Source: Anastatus disparis (Eukaryota > Arthropoda > Insecta > Hymenoptera > Eupelmidae). Taken from it: DNA of 64,000 bases. Below are positions 34,563 through 45,400 of this stretch, in pieces. Under the pieces are notes generated by a model. The model was given only the letters and a program-made list of their open reading frames with translations, did no database searches and was not told the DNA's origin. Both the position numbers and the translations under genes were made by a program. How positions within the stretch are numbered: position 1 is the first letter of the stretch; each line of letters opens with the position of its first letter. The DNA is taken from positions 6,969,001 through 7,033,000 of the forward strand of contig JAFFSR010000242.1 in NCBI GenBank assembly GCA_017163975.1, read 5' to 3'.

Positions 34563-34962
34563 TTTATGTCCGAAGTAGGTCGTATGAGAAAATATAACTT
34601 ATTAGTTCAAAATATTAATCTTTTTTCAATACTTTTAAAATTAAATTTTAGTTCTATTGATTTTTTCTTTTGTTTCTTAGATTGACATTTTGTAATGAGT
34701 ATAGCTGCTGTCGAAGCGCGAGTCATTTTTTTTTCACTAACCTACGTTCAATGTGATTGCTCTTTGACATATTGAACGAAACATAGTAGGATCGGTGATG
34801 CCATATTGATTTCTCCTGAGACATATTGAGTCTCAATATGTCTCAGGAAGACATATAATTCTTGCAATAAGTCGTGGAGCGCGTCTGAGACATATGGGAT
34901 GCCAATACAAATTTAGCATGCTCTTTACATACTGACACGAATACGGCCTACGAGGACATAAA
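34563..34962. mobile_element. 400 bp inverted-repeat element, same family as its neighbour
   Basis: The left end TTATGTCCGAAGTAGGTCGT is mirrored by the right end ACGGCCTACGAGGACATAA. The interior contains a 35-nt perfect palindrome (34814-34848, halves beginning TCCTGAGACATATTGAG) and a second imperfect palindrome (CCTACGTTCAAT...ATTGAAC...AGTAGG). GACATAT-type words recur five or more times. Confidence 0.75.
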
Positions 34963-35807
34963 TATATATACACGTAATCTAATCACGCGCGCTATTTTTT
35001 GCACGCGTTTTACCTATATGCATCTGGCATGTGCAATATACATATATTGATGCTGCGCTTTTTGTATGATGCATCTAATACTTGGCTAGTATACCGTCTA
35101 TAATTACTGTATTTGGTCTTATATAAATATACGGGTGATTTTTTGATTCAAAGTATTGCAAATAAATTTTAGAGTTTTGAATTTGTAAAATAAAAAGTTA
35201 TTAAATTATCCAAACGATGTTTTTGATCTTTTAATTTTTTATTCATAAATATAAATTTTACTATCCTGATGATAAAGAATTTATCGAAACGAATTTATAT
35301 GTAGTATTCCGAGTCTAAAAAAAGATAGTATTAATGCAGTATGTTTACTTCAATAAATGATTTTTATAAAACCATAATGCACTTTTTAAGAAACGATTTT
35401 AATTTCATTCAAAATCAAAAAATTTTTAAACAATTCTAAATATTTGTTTATTAAATTATGAATCGTGAACTTGTATATTTAAAATCTGACCTTCGTAAAA
35501 TCAAAAGTTGAAAAAAAGTTTGTAAATTCACTACAACAACCACATTAAACATTCCAAATGAAAAGTATATATTGACCATTGTTTGTTAGAAGTAAAAACA
35601 TATAAAAATTAATATTTTAATTGAAATATAACAATATTGAGAATAATAATTAATAAAAATATTATAACTATAATAATACTGATTGCCTTTAACAAGTAAA
35701 TTCAAACTTACATATTTTCATAAATTAAACGAATTTTTGATTTGTTTATTATTTATAAAATATATATTTACACAAGTAACATATTGCAATGGTTTTTATA
35801 GTATCTA

Positions 35808-35860
35808 TATATAAAAGGGACGCGGCGGCCTAAAATATCTATAGCTTAGTGGGACTCCAA
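35808..35860 (+). promoter_or_regulatory. Probable TATA-type core promoter of the MARVEL-like gene
   Basis: TATATAAAAGG at 35808-35818 matches the TATAWAAR consensus. It is followed by an abrupt GC-richer patch (GGACGCGGCGGCC) and a TTAGTG initiator-like word about 40 bp downstream. The ATG of the next gene on this strand lies about 340 bp further on. Confidence 0.5.
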
Positions 35861-36144
35861 CTTTGCGGGAGGTGCAAGTAAATAAAATTCAAGCCATCAT
35901 AAAACAAACTCTCTTCGGCTAGTATCATAAAGCGGTTTTAAGAAAACAGTTGTGCTCTTTTAATACCTCTCTGCATATAGTTAATGTTTTGTTATAAAAA
36001 TCTGATATTGTTTATAATTTACAAAAAAAACTTTAGTGACTTTATATATGTGATTAAAGTTTAAAATTTGAAGACAAAGAAATTTTAGCATAATAAAACC
36101 GGAAAAGATAATTATAACGAATTTAACAAAATAAATTTGAAAAA

Positions 36145-38032
36145 ATGGTTAAAAAAGGTGATGTTATGGTTAAAAAAAGTAAGGCTGAAACTCACGGACT
36201 TGGTGGCTTGCCGTGCTGTTGTTGTTTCCGATGCTGTACATGTGTACATGTAGAATTTCTTAAAACTTTACCAGGCGTCATCAAAGTTATAGAAGCTGTA
36301 AGAATTTTTTTTCCTATTTAAATTAATTATTTAGTATTTTCCAAATCACATAATAAGAAAATAAAACATAAATATTTCGTTGTTTAGTGAAATAAGTAAT
36401 TATTAGTATATCAGGATGTAGTTTCCCAGTGATAAAGACGCTGTATTATATAGGAAGTAAAAGACGCTTATTGGTATAACCACCAATCATAATCTTTATC
36501 ATAAAAGAAAAACACGACTTTTGTTATTGATAAATCAAAGATTAAGGGCCAGTTAAGAGGAGGTCGTATAGCTCCATCCTTGTCTAATTTAATTTTTCGT
36601 TATTATTAATAAATTAAATATTGTTATACAAAAGTGAGGGTATAGCCCAATAGATTTCAGGACGAGCAAACGATCCTATTCTATGAAAAAATATGAAATT
36701 TTCATTAGTTTCCGAGTGAGGTCTGAAACGGAATAACAGCTATCAAATTCAATTGTTTTTCCGTTTCAGACCTCACTCGGAAACTAATGAAAATTTCATA
36801 TTTTTTCATAGAATAGGATCGTTTGCTCGTCCTAAAATCTATTGGGCTATACCCTTACTTTTGCATAACAATATTTAATTTATTAATAATAACGAAAATT
36901 TAGATCAGACAAGGACAGAGCTATACGGCCTCCTCTTAACTTATAAAAAGGATGAAACTTGAATAGCAAAAATTATGTCAAAATTTTGGATCAGGTTTAT
37001 ACGAAACATAATTAAAATGTTTTTTTTAAAGTGTCTTTTACTTTCTATACAATTATTGCTATAGTTTATTTCAATCAATAGTAATATTGTTTTTAAATGT
37101 TCTTCTGTTATGTTTCGCGTTCAATAAATTGAAAATATATATATAATTTTCTTATTTAATTATAATTAGACGAATTATTTTAATCTCATAGAAAATAAAT
37201 TTTATCAGAGGTCGTCAGTGGCTCAGTCAATAGAGCGATGGATTCATAATCTCGAGGAATCGAGTTCGAATCCCGCTCTCTGCTGATTTCTACAAGCACC
37301 ACTGTACGCTACATGTGCTTTGTTCACAAACACATTGACGACCTCCGTCGCTAATTAGCATCGCAATGATGGCTGGAATACAGCGACGTTTAATAAAAAA
37401 AGAAAAAAAAAATTGGGTAAATATAAAAAATTTTTTTTGCAGTTTATAAACTTCATAATTCAAGGGTTACTAATTACATATGGTCTAAGATATCATGCTC
37501 AGATTGGTTCGGCATTTGAAGGAGCTTTAACAACATCAGCAGCATGTTTTCTTAACTCTGCTGTTTTATTACTGTGTTATCTTATTTCTGAAAAATCTTA
37601 CAGATTAATGCAATCAACCTATTTCGTACGTAGAATTTTGTCGATTTAAATTCAGTAATGTCGTTATGAATTTTTACATCTCATTTTTTTTCAGGAAATG
37701 ATGTTTAATTGTATCGCTTGCTTTTTCTGTTTGAGTTCGGCTTCGTGTTTGGGATTTGCAACTAGAATGTTCCTTTGGCCTCTATATGCTATAACACCTG
37801 GGTTTGATGTTTATCCGGCCATGACAGCTGCATATGTAAGTTAATTGTAAAAATATTTAAACTTTTTACTTGTAATTGAAATATGTCTATTTCATATGAA
37901 GAAATGTTTATTTATTTGGAATATTTATATAAGTAATAACTATGTTATTTTAAATTTCAGTATTTAAGTGGAGTTGTTGGAATTTTTTATGGAGTAGATG
38001 CATACTTTGCTTTGAGAGAATATAGAAAATAA
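36145..38032 (+). CDS. Tetraspan MARVEL-domain-like membrane protein
   Basis: Four exons, 36145-36297, 37443-37625, 37695-37835 and 37961-38032, all joined in phase 0; 549 nt, 182 aa. A basic N-terminus leads to a cysteine cluster (LPCCCCFRCCTCVH, residues 22-35), a likely palmitoylation site, and then LKTLPGVIKVIEA, the type of sequence that opens MARVEL domains. Four hydrophobic segments follow at about residues 52-68, 78-98, 112-134 and 155-176, and the protein ends in a short basic tail EYRK. Size and layout fit insect MARVEL proteins such as singles bar (myoblast fusion) or septate-junction tetraspans, but I do not recognise the ortholog. Intron 1 carries a 392 bp foldback and a SINE. 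The 5' region has a TATA box. Confidence 0.75.
36551..36942. mobile_element. 392 bp near-perfect foldback element in intron 1 of the MARVEL-like gene
   Basis: Arms of about 182 nt (36551-36732 and 36760-36942) flank a 27-nt loop. The inner ~75 nt of each arm, from GGACGAGCAAACGATCCTAT to GAGGTCTGAAACGGA, is almost perfectly complementary. The outer ends are AGTTAAGAGGAGG / CCTCCTCTTAACT. No coding capacity; high arm identity suggests recent insertion or arm homogenisation. Confidence 0.9.
37208..37414 (+). mobile_element. Full-length SINE ending beside the exon 2 splice acceptor
   Basis: Head GAGGTCGTCAGTGGCTCAGT, anticodon-loop-like TTCATAA, B-box GAGTTCGAATCCC; body ACAAGCACCACTGTACGC, TTTGTTCACAAACACA, GACGACCTCCGTCGCTAATT; end ATGGCTGGAATACAGCGACG then an A-rich tail. 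The tail merges into the polypyrimidine tract and TTGCAG acceptor of exon 2 (37441-37442), in the sense orientation of the gene. Confidence 0.9.
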
Positions 38033-38687
38033 ATCATTAGTTATCAACGATCCAGCACAAATATAATTCTCATTTTGGATTTTATATTTTACCGTTTTTT
38101 GGGGTAATGGAAAATTAAGATAATCATATTCGTATATTATATTATTAATACTACTGCTGTATGTTACTATGTTCAATTATTTTTATAATTTATATTTATA
38201 TGAGTATTAATTTTGTAAGTTTAATGATATATTTTTACTAAAAATAAGTACAAATAATATAGCCACTTAAAATAGATTTAGTTTTTATAAAAAAAAAAAT
38301 CAGTTATAAATTTTAGTTGTTTCAGTCAAAACTGTCGTTTAACGCGTTTTTTTATAATTTACTTAAATTGAAAAAAATAAAAGTAAATGCTAGTTTAGTT
38401 AACATTTTCTAAGAATATAATTGACTATATCATTTTTATATGTTTTTATTAAAATGGAAACTATTGTACAAAATGTATTTTTATATTTTTTATACTCTTT
38501 GGTTTAATAAAAAAGTATAAGCTTAAATTATTGTTTTTCTCGTGTGATTAAAGTACAAAACTTTGAAATCAAAAAGATGATAAAATAAGGAAAATTTTTT
38601 GATACTTTTATTTTGTGCAATAAAGTAGTTTTAATTTATAAAATTATTAATAGAATATTTTTGTATCTGCTAATTAACGAGTATTTA

Positions 38688-38745
38688 AGAAGAGACCGAA
38701 GTCTTTGTCTAATTTAATTTTTTATTATATATTTAAAAACTATTA
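38688..38745. repeat. Degenerate fragment related to the 36551 foldback arm
   Basis: AAGAAGAGACCGAAG then TCTTTGTCTAATTTAATTTT parallels AAGAGGAGGTCGTATAG then CCTTGTCTAATTTAATTTTT at the outer left arm of the 36551-36942 element. This suggests an older partial copy of the same family. Confidence 0.45.
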
Positions 38746-39054
38746 GTTTGAACTAAAAATAAATAGCAACTCCCGTCAGAAGTTAGTTCAATGAGTAAAA
38801 ATTATATTCAGAACAAAATAATTTCATCCCATATTTTTTACGTATAACGAGACCAAAGAAAATTCGATGAACAAAGATAAGAATGTAAATAATTACTTCA
38901 TAGGTCACAGTATAGTAAAAAATTATACTATAAAATATTTTTGCTATGAAAATAAAGGATAACGTTAAAAATACACGTCTTTAGGGTCCTGCGTGAAAAA
39001 AGAAAAATAAGAAAAACTTACCACAAAATATCTATTGTCAACTTTTTGAAAGTA

Positions 39055-39329
39055 CTATAAGTGGAAATTCTTCCTGTATAGAGGCAACTACCCTTGCATG
39101 GCAGCGAAACGTTACCACTTATTACAGGTCACTTAGAAAAGTATTTCAAGAAGCAGATGAACACAGAGATTGTAAAAGCAAGATTTCAATTGTATCTTAA
39201 AATAAAATAGCTCCTTTATATTTTAATAAATCAAAATGTTTCTCTAAGTGACTCGTAACATTTCTTGTATGCAAAGGAAGTTGCTATTATGCAATGGGTA
39301 TACGTGTTACTTCCTTCCACTTATGGGTC
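39055..39329. mobile_element. Inverted-repeat element downstream of the MARVEL-like gene
   Basis: The left end CTATAAGTGGAAATTCTTCC is mirrored at the right by CTTCCTTCCACTTATGGG, and GTCACTTAGAAAA is mirrored by TTTCTCTAAGTGAC. Intermediate words (CCTTGCATGG / TATGCAATGGG) also pair. About 275 bp with an AT-rich centre; a plausible non-autonomous element. Confidence 0.6.
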
Positions 39330-42300
39330 TTTTAAGGAGTTTGAGTAATGACAACAGACATTTTTATTACTTACTGTCTTCGTTAATTCTTGAATTCATA
39401 TGGTGGATTTTCACACTTTCAAAAGAAATAAACACATTAAATTAAACATAAATGTTTGAATTCGCAAATAAATAACAACACAACAGTATTTAATGAAAAA
39501 AATTATTCATTTATTTCTCGCAATGGAAATAAAGATTCTAGTCCAGAAATAACATAGGTATTTAATTAATTTCTTTTTTCTTGATTATTTCGATCTTTTA
39601 ATTTTTATCATATATGCACTTTGTCGATAAAATCAATTGCATATAGAACATCGACAATTGTATTTAGTTCTCGTGAACTCATGTTGTATATTGTCTTTTT
39701 TATTTTATTTATTTTTTTGTTTTATGTGTGACCTTATTTTCTATATAACTTATTTATTACGAGAATATAATTATTAAATAATAATACTGTACATGCGGAT
39801 TTTTTTGGTATACAAGTGAGAATTTTAAATTCATACCTTCAAAAAGGTCCTCATTAATATTTTGTTATGCTACGCAATCACCGCATCTTCCGATTGAATC
39901 TTCTTTTATTATTTTTTGTCCTTTTATTTTTCAATACGCTTTCGTCATTATTCACTCGCAATCGCTACATACTACAAGTGTCATTTTTCATATTTGTTGA
40001 TTATTTTTTTTTATGTGATGCTGCCCTCATTTTCGCATCACAAATTTTTCATTTGCTTTTACTTCATTTTTTTTTTAGTTCAGCATCATTGTGCATAATA
40101 ATGTGTAATTAGAAACAGAATGTATTTTTATTGATATCTTCAGTGTGGGTTTTGTTGATAGGATTTTTATGCTTCATCGAATGTGTGATTATTTTGAAAT
40201 GCTTTGTTTGGTGCAGGGAAGCAAATTTGATTTCACGAAAGTGCGATTATTGACGAACAATCGGAATGTGAATGATCGCATTAATTTTTGTATTTTCTTT
40301 AATATCAAAGTTAAACTTGACAAACAATACGAACACAATTTGAGTCAGGAGGCTTTTGTGACTAGAGTCTGAGTAAAAAAACTAAATTGATTGCATTTGT
40401 AACGCTATATTATAAAAATTAACATTTCCAAATTGATAAATTTTAAATAATTATAGTAATTTATAATATTTGCCAATTTCATGTCTTTTCGTGACATTTG
40501 AAACATTTAAGTTGAATGTCAATGAGAAGAATCATTGAAAGTATAATCATTCGATTTCGCAAAGTTAAAAAAATATACAATATTATATTGATAAAATATC
40601 ATTTGATTCAGCTCGCTTTAATTATTTATTCACATGTTTTTTTTTATGTAATCGAAAAACCTATATAGCCTCCTTGTTGCATATACTTGGAACTTATAGG
40701 AACTTCTACCACATAAAAGTGAGTTACTATAATAATAAATTTTGTTCATCACAATAAATGCTTTTCTTCTTTTCTTTGCGGATTACGTAATTTTATATAG
40801 TTTAAATAAAGGCGGAAAGCGCAGTTTTAAATGAAAACTTAAAAAATCGATTCTCGCTCTGTTTATACACACACATTTCGAATAATGGTTAGTATTGATT
40901 TGCTATCATGTCTACGCTTTCCATAGAATTTATATAACTATTTGTTTCATTTCATAGAAAAGTATCTAAAGGCAACTTTTATTTGTTTATTAGTGTTTTT
41001 TTTTTCCTTTTCTTGAACATAAAAGACAAACAACCTCGTATCCGAGGTTTATATCATTATTTTTTCAAATACAAAAATCAATACCACTATTTTTCAATGA
41101 TTAGCGAGTTCTTTTTTTTTATGCCCAATCGATTTTCCAAGATCATGAGTAATGTTTTGCTTAAAGCACGTTTGGTAAAAAGGAGCGCATGATATAATTA
41201 CGTTACGCTTTGAAAATATGTTAGCAGAATAGAATTTTTGTAATGAAGTCACGCGATAAATTGTTGAAAGTTCAAAAAGTCAATATTCGTTAAAAAAAAA
41301 GATATTACTAATGTCTTTGTGTATTAGAAAGGTACTTAACATAATACAAAAATAAATATTGCATATAAATATACACATAAACAAAACGATTATTTAAGTA
41401 CGTAAGTAAAGAGCCATAAAATAAATGTATAAAAATAAACTAATACAAATAATTACATTTTTTTATTATTATAACGCAAATTAAGATATTTTTACTCTCA
41501 GTAAATCATTACAACGATTATTATGCTACATATTTTCAGTTTTGGTATGCATTAATAAGTAGAGTCCGCTCTAGTTTTCATCTTAATGATAATGCGAAGA
41601 AAAAGTTGTTTAGTAAATTAATATTAATATTAAAACTATTTTAAGGGTTTATTTTTGTTAAAAATTTATTGTTAGCAATAAAAATGATCCAAATGAACAT
41701 TTTAAATAAAATATGTAAATTTTCTTTTTTTTGATTATAATCAAAATACGTATTAAATAAATAATAATAATAGCAATACACAGTCATGTAAATTAATGTA
41801 AATATTTAAAAAATATATAACGTTTGAAATACTGAAAAATAGTTTAAATTCACTTTTACCTGACATGAAATTCAGAATCAAACTTTCGTTTTTTTATGAG
41901 TACAGCTATTCAATCAATGAGTGATACTACAGTCTTTTGGACAATTGGTTCATTTAATTTAAATTTTTAAATTTCAATAAATTCGATATAAAGTTTTCTC
42001 CAAAAAGGTTAACAATTTCAACTATTTGGAAAGTGAAATACAAATGGCTAATAAAAATTTAGGCCTAGTATGGTTTTATCATGGACGGACGACTAATGTG
42101 ACGAAATGATACTCCCGTTATACTTGGACAAAATGTTTATAAAACGGGCACTTGTATATTTTTATGAAAAATTACTCGTCAGATAAAATTGAATTTAAAA
42201 TTTGAACACATTTTGTATCATCAAAAAATGTATATCATCTTAATTAATTTACGAAACAACGTTTTCTTTTTTTGTTCTTGGGTATAAAGTATGATATATG

Positions 42301-42470
42301 ATAAATGGAATGACGATAGATAAAGATAATAAATAAAGAGCGGTCTTCGAATCACAGGATTACAATTTTCAAGCAACGATAAATGATTAACGTTCGATTG
42401 CGACGATATACTCTTTTCTCTTTAGTACGTATTCAAGCGGCATTTTTTTTGAAAATTAAATTTTTCCTCT

Positions 42471-45400
42471 TCAGAAGGCAGTAGGTAGAGGATGTTTAAG
42501 TATACTGCCAACAGAATCTTCAGCGACGAGGGTCAATGCTGCGAGACAATGTGGTGGTGGTGCTGGCACCATTGCTTCTAATGTCAAATGGTTGCCTGGA
42601 AATTGACGCGATGCTACAACCAGACCGCCTATTGATTCTCGTAATTCAATTATACGCACTCCGTAACGTGATCTCACGACGTTCCTGTGAAAATGTTTAC
42701 TTGGTTAATATTGGTTTTGTCACATATGGATCGGAAAGCAATCGATACATATATACACATGACAAGCTTTTGATTGAATTTTCAGATAGGAGAGGAAATT
42801 AAATTTAATAGAAGTAATGACGTTTATACGTAGATAAGAGAAATATAGGTCATATATATAATATGAAAAAATTTTTTTTCTTTTGTAGACAATGAGAAAT
42901 AAAAAATTTTAACACAATAAAAATATAATGAACATCTTTAATCTTTTTAGACTATTTTTTCTTTTAAATATCAATGATTTATTTGAAAAATAAGACTAAA
43001 TTCAAACAATATCCTTAGCTTAACACATTTTTCCCTTATATGTATTTTATTAAAAATTTTATATTTGAATATTTTCCACATAAAAAAGGAATAAAATTAA
43101 ATAAAAGTAACGAACCTTTTTCCATCATATTTTAAATCGTTGTAATTCTGGCATCGCGCATTGTCCATATCTGAATTGAACCATCGATGATAAGCCAACA
43201 ATGCAGCAGACGAGCTACCCCAGTACGTTCTATCAGTTTGGGATGGTGTTTCATTATTAATACTAATACTTTTAGCGAATGATCTATTTAATTCTGGACT
43301 AGCCGGTGCTGACAATCTACCGGGTGTTGATGAATTTTGTTGTGCATATAAATTATTCGTTGGTCTTGATGTCTCGGACAATAATCTACCTCTCCTTGGA
43401 CTTGATATTATTGGCTGTTGTACAGTTACAGTCACACTCAATGGACGACTAAGTGCTATTGTTGTATGCTGCGGCTCGCGACGTACCGAATTGCGATTTG
43501 AATCAATACCAGCTGCACCGACGAATACGCGATCAACGTAATCAAAACCACGGCCCATTATACCATCGCGCGTATGGCCAAGATCAAATGTATGGCCAAG
43601 CTCGTGGAGTACAGAGCCAAGGGTGGTCGCTAAACAACCACCGTGAGTACCACGATAATTGCTGTCGTCCATTAGTTGCTCGGTATCGATCATAGTCGTA
43701 TCCAATAAACGAGGCAGTACCTGTCGAAAAAAATATTTTTTTAATGCTAACTTTTTGGCTTCTGGGAATCAGTACATTTATCTACACAGTATAGAATACT
43801 TTGTTATTTTTGCATAACTTCAAAATTAAAAATTATTTATAAAATAAATAAAAAAAATTGATATCATATTTTAGAATACTAATTCATTTATTAATTTTTT
43901 TATTTAACGTCGCTTTATCTTTGCTTCAAATATGATGCTAATTAGCGACGGAGGTCGTTAGTGTTTTTGTGAACAAAGCAAACATGTAACGTACAGTGAT
44001 GCTTTTATAAATCGGCCGAGAGCGGGATTCGAACTCGGGACCTCGAGATTGCGAATCCATCACTTTACCGAGTGAGCCACTGACGACCTCATCATTTATT
44101 ATTATTTTTTATGCAAAAGTTAATTTTGAAATAATATTTTTGGTGTTTTTAATAGTCCTTATTACTTACATGAATAATACCAAAACGCAAAATATTAATT
44201 TAAGAAACACATGATAATATCATGTAAAAAATAGTAAAGTGTCAATAAATTGTTCTTAGAAAATATTGATCGATTAATTTTTACAAATTCGTTCGTAACA
44301 TGCAATTTTAGCCGTTAAATATTTAGTCTATTATGTTTTGTACCTAATTATAGCGTTATGTAATCGAATAATAATTATTTAAGAATATAAAATCATTCTA
44401 TAAAACCATACGTAAGGATATTTATAATTTATTTCTATTATTTATGGTGTAGTACCTCGAGAAACGAATATTTTAATTCTTATTTTGAGAAAATAGACTA
44501 CATTATTTTTCATTAGATTCATTTGAATTTTAATGAATTAATTTTTTTGGAAATTTATCTTTTTATTTAATACTTATCATAAATATCATAAACGCGAGCT
44601 GACTCCCCTTTCATTTTTCTTTTAAATTTATTTACCGTATAAATATCTGTTGTAAACGTGTTGGACAAAATTTGTATGAAAAAATACAGGAAACTATTGA
44701 CAATTCGTTCAAATATTTCAGTGAATTTGAAAAATAAATCCTTTTTTACAATCAGTTATTCTCAATCAAAGCGTGGTCAATATTAAATTGGAAATAATTT
44801 AATATTAAAAATAACTTATTGATTCTCAATCTGCAAAAAAAGGCAAAAATAAATAAATAATAAATATAAATGTATTTTATATTCCAAGAATACTAGAATC
44901 AATAAATATATTATTTGAATATTGTCAACCAGCCTTGACATTCAAATTATTAATGTAGTTTAGGTTTCAAGTGTTCTTTTGTTTTTTTTTTCGTGTGATG
45001 TTAAAGTGTTTAAACTTTGACTAAACTTTTTTTTTTCCTTGTAAATCAATATTCTCTTTGTACCAGTACGGTAAGAAATATCTAGAGCACCAATTGTTAG
45101 ATGAGATTTTGTACTGCTCTAGATACCCTTGCAGCATAAGTGTTATATGTATATAACATTATATGTTAAAAAAAAAATTGGTAATTTAAGCCAAGGAGAT
45201 TTTTTTTCTTTTTTAAATTGCATGAGTATCTCCATAGCATGGATTAATTAGGACACTCTTTACTTAATTTATAGTCGTGAAGTGTTTAAAGTATTAATAA
45301 TTATCAATTAATTATGATTTTTCTTTTTTTTTAGTTAAAAGAGAAATTTTATCACTTAATATTTCTTTTTATTTTGAAGTAAAATATTTTTTATGCTGTA

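Larger units (their letters stand above)
34274..36144. other. Divergent intergenic region between GLTP (-) and the MARVEL-like gene (+)
   Basis: Holds two palindromic elements sharing ends (34390-34557 and 34563-34962), a GC-richer patch with CACGCGCGC near 34985, about 800 bp of featureless AT-rich DNA, and a probable core promoter for the MARVEL-like gene (35808 onward). It should contain both genes' promoters. Confidence 0.65.
38033..42470. other. Intergenic between the MARVEL-like gene and the metalloproteinase gene
   Basis: Both genes end into this interval (convergent). It contains 3' UTR sequence, a fragment resembling the arm of the 36551 foldback (38688-38745), a palindromic element (39055-39329) and long AT-rich stretches with T-rich runs. 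Short open frames between 39.8 and 41.2 kb are low-complexity Phe/Leu/Ile runs without homology I recognise. Confidence 0.6.

Noticed and set aside
39867..41192. Several short plus-strand frames rich in Phe, Leu and Ile
   Set aside because: T-rich DNA reads as hydrophobic low-complexity peptide; no motif or conserved splice structure.
43453..43695. Plus-strand open frame opposite the metalloproteinase exon
   Set aside because: Antisense shadow of a conserved exon containing the zinc-binding motif on the minus strand.
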